Assembly: GCA_021787255.1 (NCBI GenBank)
Contig: JAJYMD010000275.1
Location: 1 to 8,825 of the forward strand
DNA: 8,825 bases
Origin: Actinomycetes bacterium
Lineage (GTDB): Bacteria; Actinomycetota; Acidimicrobiia; Acidimicrobiales; RAAP-2
Reading direction: 5' to 3'
Made by a program: the position numbers and the translations under genes. A model generated the notes under the pieces. That model was not told the DNA's origin, did not search any database, and worked only from the letters and a program-made list of their open reading frames with translations. Position 1 is the first letter of the stretch; each line of letters starts with the position of its first letter. Below, one piece after another: positions 6,710-8,825 of this stretch.

Positions 6710-6870
6710 TCTTCCCCGGAAGCTCCGGTTTCGCGCCCCGGAACCTCGGGCTTCGCGAGGGCTTCGCGCAGTCCGATCTCCCGATCCGTGCGCCCGGGCG
6801 CGGCGACGTCGTCACGCGGCCGCCACCCGCTGCATTTGTCGCGCGCTGCGCTCACCTGTCGCGGGCTCGG

Positions 6871-7197
6871 TCAGCCTCCGGCGACCGCGCTGACCACCTC
6901 GACGTTCGCGCCCTCGGTCACGACGACCTCCTCCCACAGGGAGCGCGGCACGACCTCCCGGTCGACGGCGACGGCGACGCCTCGGCTCCCTCGACCCAGC
7001 TCGGCGACGAGCGCCGCGACCGTCGTGCCGGGCGGGACCGTCCGGCGCACCCCGTTCACCGTCACGCTCACCGCCGTGCTCACCGTCGCGTCCGCGTCGT
7101 CGGCCCCGTTCACCGTCACGTTCACCGCCGTGCTCACCGTCGCGTCCATGTCGCCCGCCCCGTTCAGCGTCGTGTCCGCGCTCGCGTCCACCGTCAC
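6871..7197 (-). CDS. thiS: thiamine biosynthesis sulfur carrier protein ThiS with repeated N-terminal extension
   Basis: The last 64 residues are a normal ThiS: VTVNGVRRTVPPGTTVAALV, then a short helix region and EGANVEVVSAVAGG ending in the Gly-Gly that is adenylated and thiocarboxylated to deliver sulfur to thiazole synthase. Starting at GTG 7197 gives 108 residues. That start has GAAGG (7207-7203) 5 bases upstream, overlapping the thiO stop, and lies 8 bases after thiO, the usual thiO-thiS spacing. The first 44 residues come from a 54-bp tandem duplication that repeats the opening VTVNG strand (residues 1, 27 and 45). Alternative starts are ATG 7149 (92 residues) and GTG 7119 or 7065; the last gives the normal 64-residue ThiS but has no evident Shine-Dalgarno. 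thiG does not follow. Confidence 0.85.
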   Translation of the reverse strand: MTVDASADTTLNGAGDMDATVSTAVNVTVNGADDADATVSTAVSVTVNGVRRTVPPGTTVAALVAELGRGSRGVAVAVDREVVPRSLWEEVVVTEGANVEVVSAVAGG

Positions 7198-7203
7198 GCT
7201 CGC
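7050..7203 (-). repeat. 54-bp tandem repeat in the 5' part of thiS
   Basis: Copies start at 7050, 7104 and 7158, exactly 54 bp apart. The first two differ at few positions (for example CACGCTCACC against CACGTTCACC, and the last bases); the third matches only at CCCCGTTCA and CGTC and in a shifted CCGTCACGCTC. The unit codes for 18 residues, VTVNGADDADATVSTAVS, keeping the thiS frame, so the array lengthens the protein without disrupting it. Confidence 0.9.
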
Positions 7204-7207
7204 CTTC
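7203..7207 (-). promoter_or_regulatory. ribosome binding site favouring the long thiS start
   Basis: GAAGG on the minus strand overlaps the last two bases of the thiO TGA and lies 5 bases before GTG 7197. No comparable site precedes ATG 7149, GTG 7119 or GTG 7065, so this site favours translation of the repeat region. Confidence 0.5.
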
Positions 7208-8366
7208 AGGACGGGCGCTCGCTCCGTGCGGCCTCCACGTGCCGGTCGGCGCGGAACGCAGCGAGCGGCGCCGGGATCTCGCCGCCCGTCAGGTGCTCGG
7301 CGATGGCCTCGGCGGTGATGGGCGCGAGCAGGAAGCCGTTGCGGTAGTGGCCGGTCGCGACGACGAGGCGCGCGACGCTCGTCGGGCCGACGAAGGGCGC
7401 GTTGTCCGGGGAGCCCGGCCGGAGCCCTGCGATGCACTCGAGGAGCTCCCACTCGTCCACCGCGGGGAGGAGGAGGCGCGCGTCGTCGAGGAGCGAATGG
7501 ACCGCTCCCGCCTGCACCCTCGTGTCGTAGCCGCGCTCCTCCGAGGTCGCGCCGATCACGACCGTGCCGTCGGCGCGCGAGACGAGGTAGCAGTGACGCC
7601 CGTGGACGAGCCCACGCACCGTGTGCGGGAACGCCTCTCGGCCGGCTTCTGCGCGAAGGCGCAGGGTGTGGCCCTTCACCGGGCGCACCGGCGGCACCAC
7701 GCCCTCGGGGAGACCGCCGATCTGCGGCGTGCCCACACCGGCCGCCAGCACCACGGTGCCGGCTTGGAAGAGCTCACCGCTCTCGGTCACGACCCCTGCT
7801 GCCGCACCGTCGCGGTCGAGGCTGACCGAGACCACGCGATCACTGGTCAGCTTCACGCCTGCACCGGCACAGCCCTCGATGAGCGCCAGGACGAGCGCGC
7901 GGTTGTCGACCTGGTGGTCGCCGGGCATCAGCGCCCCGCCGCGCACCGCCGGAGAGAGGGCCGGTACGAGCGCGCGGCACTCGCTCGCAGAGAGCCGGGA
8001 CGCCTCCAGCCCGAGCCGGAGCTGGTGGTCGAGGAGCTGGTCGATCGCCGCGCGGTCCGAAGCGTCGAGGGCGACGGCGACCGAGCCGCACGTCCGGAAC
8101 CCGGTGTCCGAGCCGGTCGCATCCTGCAGGCGGCAGGCGAAGCCGGGCCAGCGGTCTGCGGCGGCCACGAACAGCCCTGCGAGCGCCTCCTCGCCGAAGG
8201 TCGACTCCGTGACCGGTGCGAGCATGCCCGCGGCGACCCACGCGGCGCCGTGACCAGGAGCCGGGTCCACGACGCGGACCGACAGTCCGCGCCCGGCGGT
8301 CTCCCACGCCGCCGCGAGACCGATGACGCCTCCGCCTGCGACCACGACGTCGGTCGTCTCTGCCAT
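7206..8366 (-). CDS. thiO: glycine oxidase ThiO
   Basis: The protein has 386 residues from ATG 8366, normal for ThiO. It is a cytoplasmic FAD-dependent amine oxidase of the DAO family that oxidises glycine to the imine, which supplies the C-N unit of the thiamine thiazole ring. The FAD-binding start DVVVAGGGVIGLAAAW (GxGxxG at 11-16) is followed by VRVVDPAPG and the ThiO-type AAWVAAGMLAP; the C-terminus has GHYRNGFLLAP at 339-349, where the Arg of RNG corresponds to a substrate/FAD-site residue in this family, and a preceding ECIAGLRPGSPDNAPFVG. The frame continues open upstream to 8495, but that part is repeat DNA; ATG 8366 is chosen because FAD-binding begins right after it and a -10 box lies 6 bases upstream. 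It is followed by thiS with 8 bases between them and is divergent from gltB. Confidence 0.93.
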   Translation of the reverse strand: MAETTDVVVAGGGVIGLAAAWETAGRGLSVRVVDPAPGHGAAWVAAGMLAPVTESTFGEEALAGLFVAAADRWPGFACRLQDATGSDTGFRTCGSVAVALDASDRAAIDQLLDHQLRLGLEASRLSASECRALVPALSPAVRGGALMPGDHQVDNRALVLALIEGCAGAGVKLTSDRVVSVSLDRDGAAAGVVTESGELFQAGTVVLAAGVGTPQIGGLPEGVVPPVRPVKGHTLRLRAEAGREAFPHTVRGLVHGRHCYLVSRADGTVVIGATSEERGYDTRVQAGAVHSLLDDARLLLPAVDEWELLECIAGLRPGSPDNAPFVGPTSVARLVVATGHYRNGFLLAPITAEAIAEHLTGGEIPAPLAAFRADRHVEAARSERPS

Positions 8367-8372
8367 GGCCCG

Positions 8373-8378
8373 ATCATA
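8373..8378 (-). promoter_or_regulatory. -10 box of a probable leaderless thiO promoter
   Basis: On the minus strand TATGAT (8378-8373) is followed by 6 bases (CGGGCC) and then ATG 8366-8364. With hexamer positions -12 to -7, transcription would start on the A of the start codon, the geometry typical of leaderless actinobacterial mRNAs. No good -35 box and no Shine-Dalgarno are seen. A leaderless mRNA leaves no room for a TPP riboswitch, and no THI-box sequence is present. Confidence 0.5.
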
Positions 8379-8420
8379 CGGAGGCTCCGGGGGACGGGCG
8401 CCGCAAGGATCGCAGGCTCC

Positions 8421-8526
8421 GCCGCCGCGGCCGGCCACGTCGGCCCATCGGCACGGCCCGCCGCCGCGTCCGGTCACGACGCGGCCCACCGGCACGGCCC
8501 GCCGCCGCGTCCGGCCACGACGCGGC
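8421..8526. repeat. 41-bp direct repeat containing a palindrome, 2.6 copies, between thiO and gltB
   Basis: Units begin at 8421 (39 bp), 8460 (41 bp) and 8501 (partial, 26 bp). Units 2 and 3 each contain the perfect 8-bp inverted repeat GCCGCGTC / GACGCGGC around a 7-base centre (8463-8485 with CGGTCAC, 8504-8526 with CGGCCAC). Unit 1 has a decayed form (GCCGCGGC, CGGCCAC, then GTCGGCC). The last palindrome ends exactly where the gltB -10 box begins. This could be a tandem operator for a dimeric regulator, or an extragenic palindromic repeat. Confidence 0.85.
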
Positions 8527-8532
8527 TACAAT
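8527..8532 (+). promoter_or_regulatory. -10 box (TACAAT) of the probable gltB promoter
   Basis: TACAAT matches the sigma-70-type -10 consensus at five of six positions and stands out in a GC-rich spacer. It follows the second perfect palindrome without a gap, so a protein bound there would cover the -35 to -10 interval. The predicted transcript start near 8539 leaves a leader of about 100 bases before the gltB GTG. No -35 consensus is present 17 bases upstream. Confidence 0.45.
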
Positions 8533-8638
8533 GCTCAGAGCTCCAGGGCCAACGTCGTCCCCGGGCGAGCGCACCCGTTCGACTGGTGCCGCCAAGAAGC
8601 GGTGCCCGAGACCAGCGAAGGACCAGGACGACGATCCC

Positions 8639-8825
8639 GTGAACCCACTGACGGCGCCAGCCGCCCGGAGCGGCCTGTACGACGCGCGATTCGAGCACGA
8701 CGCGTGCGGTATCGGGATGGTCGCCCGCCTGTCGGGCGTCCCGGGGCACGACATCGTGGAGAAGGGCCTCACCGTGCTCGAGCGGCTCGCGCACCGGGGT
8801 GCGACCGGAGCCGAGGAGGACTCCG
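8639..8825 (+). CDS. gltB: glutamate synthase large subunit, N-terminal fragment (3' end outside window)
   Basis: GTG 8639 opens a frame that continues to the window edge (62 full codons). It reads GLYDARFEHDACGIGMVARL and later VLERLAHRGATGAEEDS, the start of the class II glutamine amidotransferase domain of GltB. The predicted mature N-terminus is Cys23 (codon 8705-8707), the nucleophile freed by removing a 22-residue propeptide. The enzyme makes two glutamates from glutamine and 2-oxoglutarate in ammonium assimilation. AGGA at 8625-8628 lies 10 bases before the GTG. Full proteins of this family are about 1500 residues, so only about 4% is visible; the following gltD cannot be checked. Confidence 0.92.
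   Translation, partial: MNPLTAPAARSGLYDARFEHDACGIGMVARLSGVPGHDIVEKGLTVLERLAHRGATGAEEDS

Noticed and set aside
3960..6815. 951-codon minus-strand open frame running antisense through pobA and into the patatin gene
   Set aside because: It is a by-product of GC-rich codon bias: the translation is Arg/Gly/Ala-rich with no domain, lies opposite pobA, and overlaps the real patatin frame, both of which have intact family motifs.
6710..6870. Small gene in the gap between thiS and the patatin gene
   Set aside because: The only open frame (GTG 6855 on the minus strand) runs out of frame into the patatin gene with shadow-like composition and no motif.
8367..8495. 43-residue N-terminal extension of ThiO
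   Set aside because: The FAD-binding motif starts directly after ATG 8366, and the upstream codons are only the 41-bp repeat array read through; a -10 box lies 6 bases before ATG 8366.
8367..8638. TPP riboswitch upstream of thiO, or glutamine-type riboswitch upstream of gltB
   Set aside because: No CTGAGA-type or other conserved riboswitch core could be found on either strand by eye; the thiO promoter appears leaderless.
7239..8642. 467-codon plus-strand open frame antisense to thiO, reaching the gltB start
   Set aside because: Composition is that of a GC-rich shadow (Arg, Ala and Asp rich), it has no motif, and thiO on the other strand is unambiguous.

Overview
The window is uniformly GC-rich (roughly 70% by eye). 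Most starts are GTG or TTG, and the gene content is typical of an actinobacterium: a DUF2510 membrane protein, an IclR regulator paired with a PobA-type hydroxylase, a branched-chain-amino-acid-type ABC binding protein, and thiO/thiS. An acidimicrobial-type lineage is possible, but the sequence alone does not settle this. No rRNA, tRNA, CRISPR array, transposase or phage gene was seen.

Layout. (1) 1-568, plus strand: the C-terminal end of an acetyl-CoA synthetase-type ligase. (2) 713-1183, plus: a small two-helix membrane protein with a Gly/Pro/Tyr-rich linker and a C-terminal DUF2510 motif. (3) 1280-2725, minus: an exported substrate-binding protein of the Peripla_BP_6 type, converging on the DUF2510 gene with a 30-bp tandem repeat between them. 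(4) 2726-3183: a 458-bp divergent spacer with two unrelated repeat arrays around a less GC-rich island that probably carries the promoters. (5) 3184-3924 and 3963-5156, plus: an IclR-family regulator followed by 4-hydroxybenzoate 3-monooxygenase (pobA). (6) 5285-6709, minus: a patatin-like phospholipase. (7) 7206-8366 and 6871-7197, minus: thiO (glycine oxidase) then thiS (sulfur carrier), two genes of thiazole synthesis; thiG is not next to them. (8) 8367-8638: a divergent promoter region with a duplicated palindrome. (9) 8639 to the window end, plus: the start of glutamate synthase large subunit (gltB).

How the genes may work together. IclR-pobA is a recognised aromatic-degradation pairing: PobA converts 4-hydroxybenzoate to protocatechuate and the regulator probably senses the aromatic acid. 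The divergently transcribed binding protein belongs to a superfamily that includes aromatic-acid binders, so binding protein, regulator and hydroxylase may form one uptake-and-catabolism module (inference). ThiO makes the glycine imine and ThiS carries the sulfur for the thiamine thiazole ring.

The most distinctive property of the window is not a new enzyme. Five separate short-period repeat arrays (periods 24, 30, about 41 and 54 bp, plus one irregular) all sit at gene starts, gene ends or promoters. Two of them affect coding: one extends the N-terminus of ThiS by repeating its first beta strand, and one lies in an open frame continuous with the IclR gene. The binding-protein gene also uses the threonine codon ACA far more than its neighbours. 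I did not find convincing evidence of an entirely new multi-gene system.
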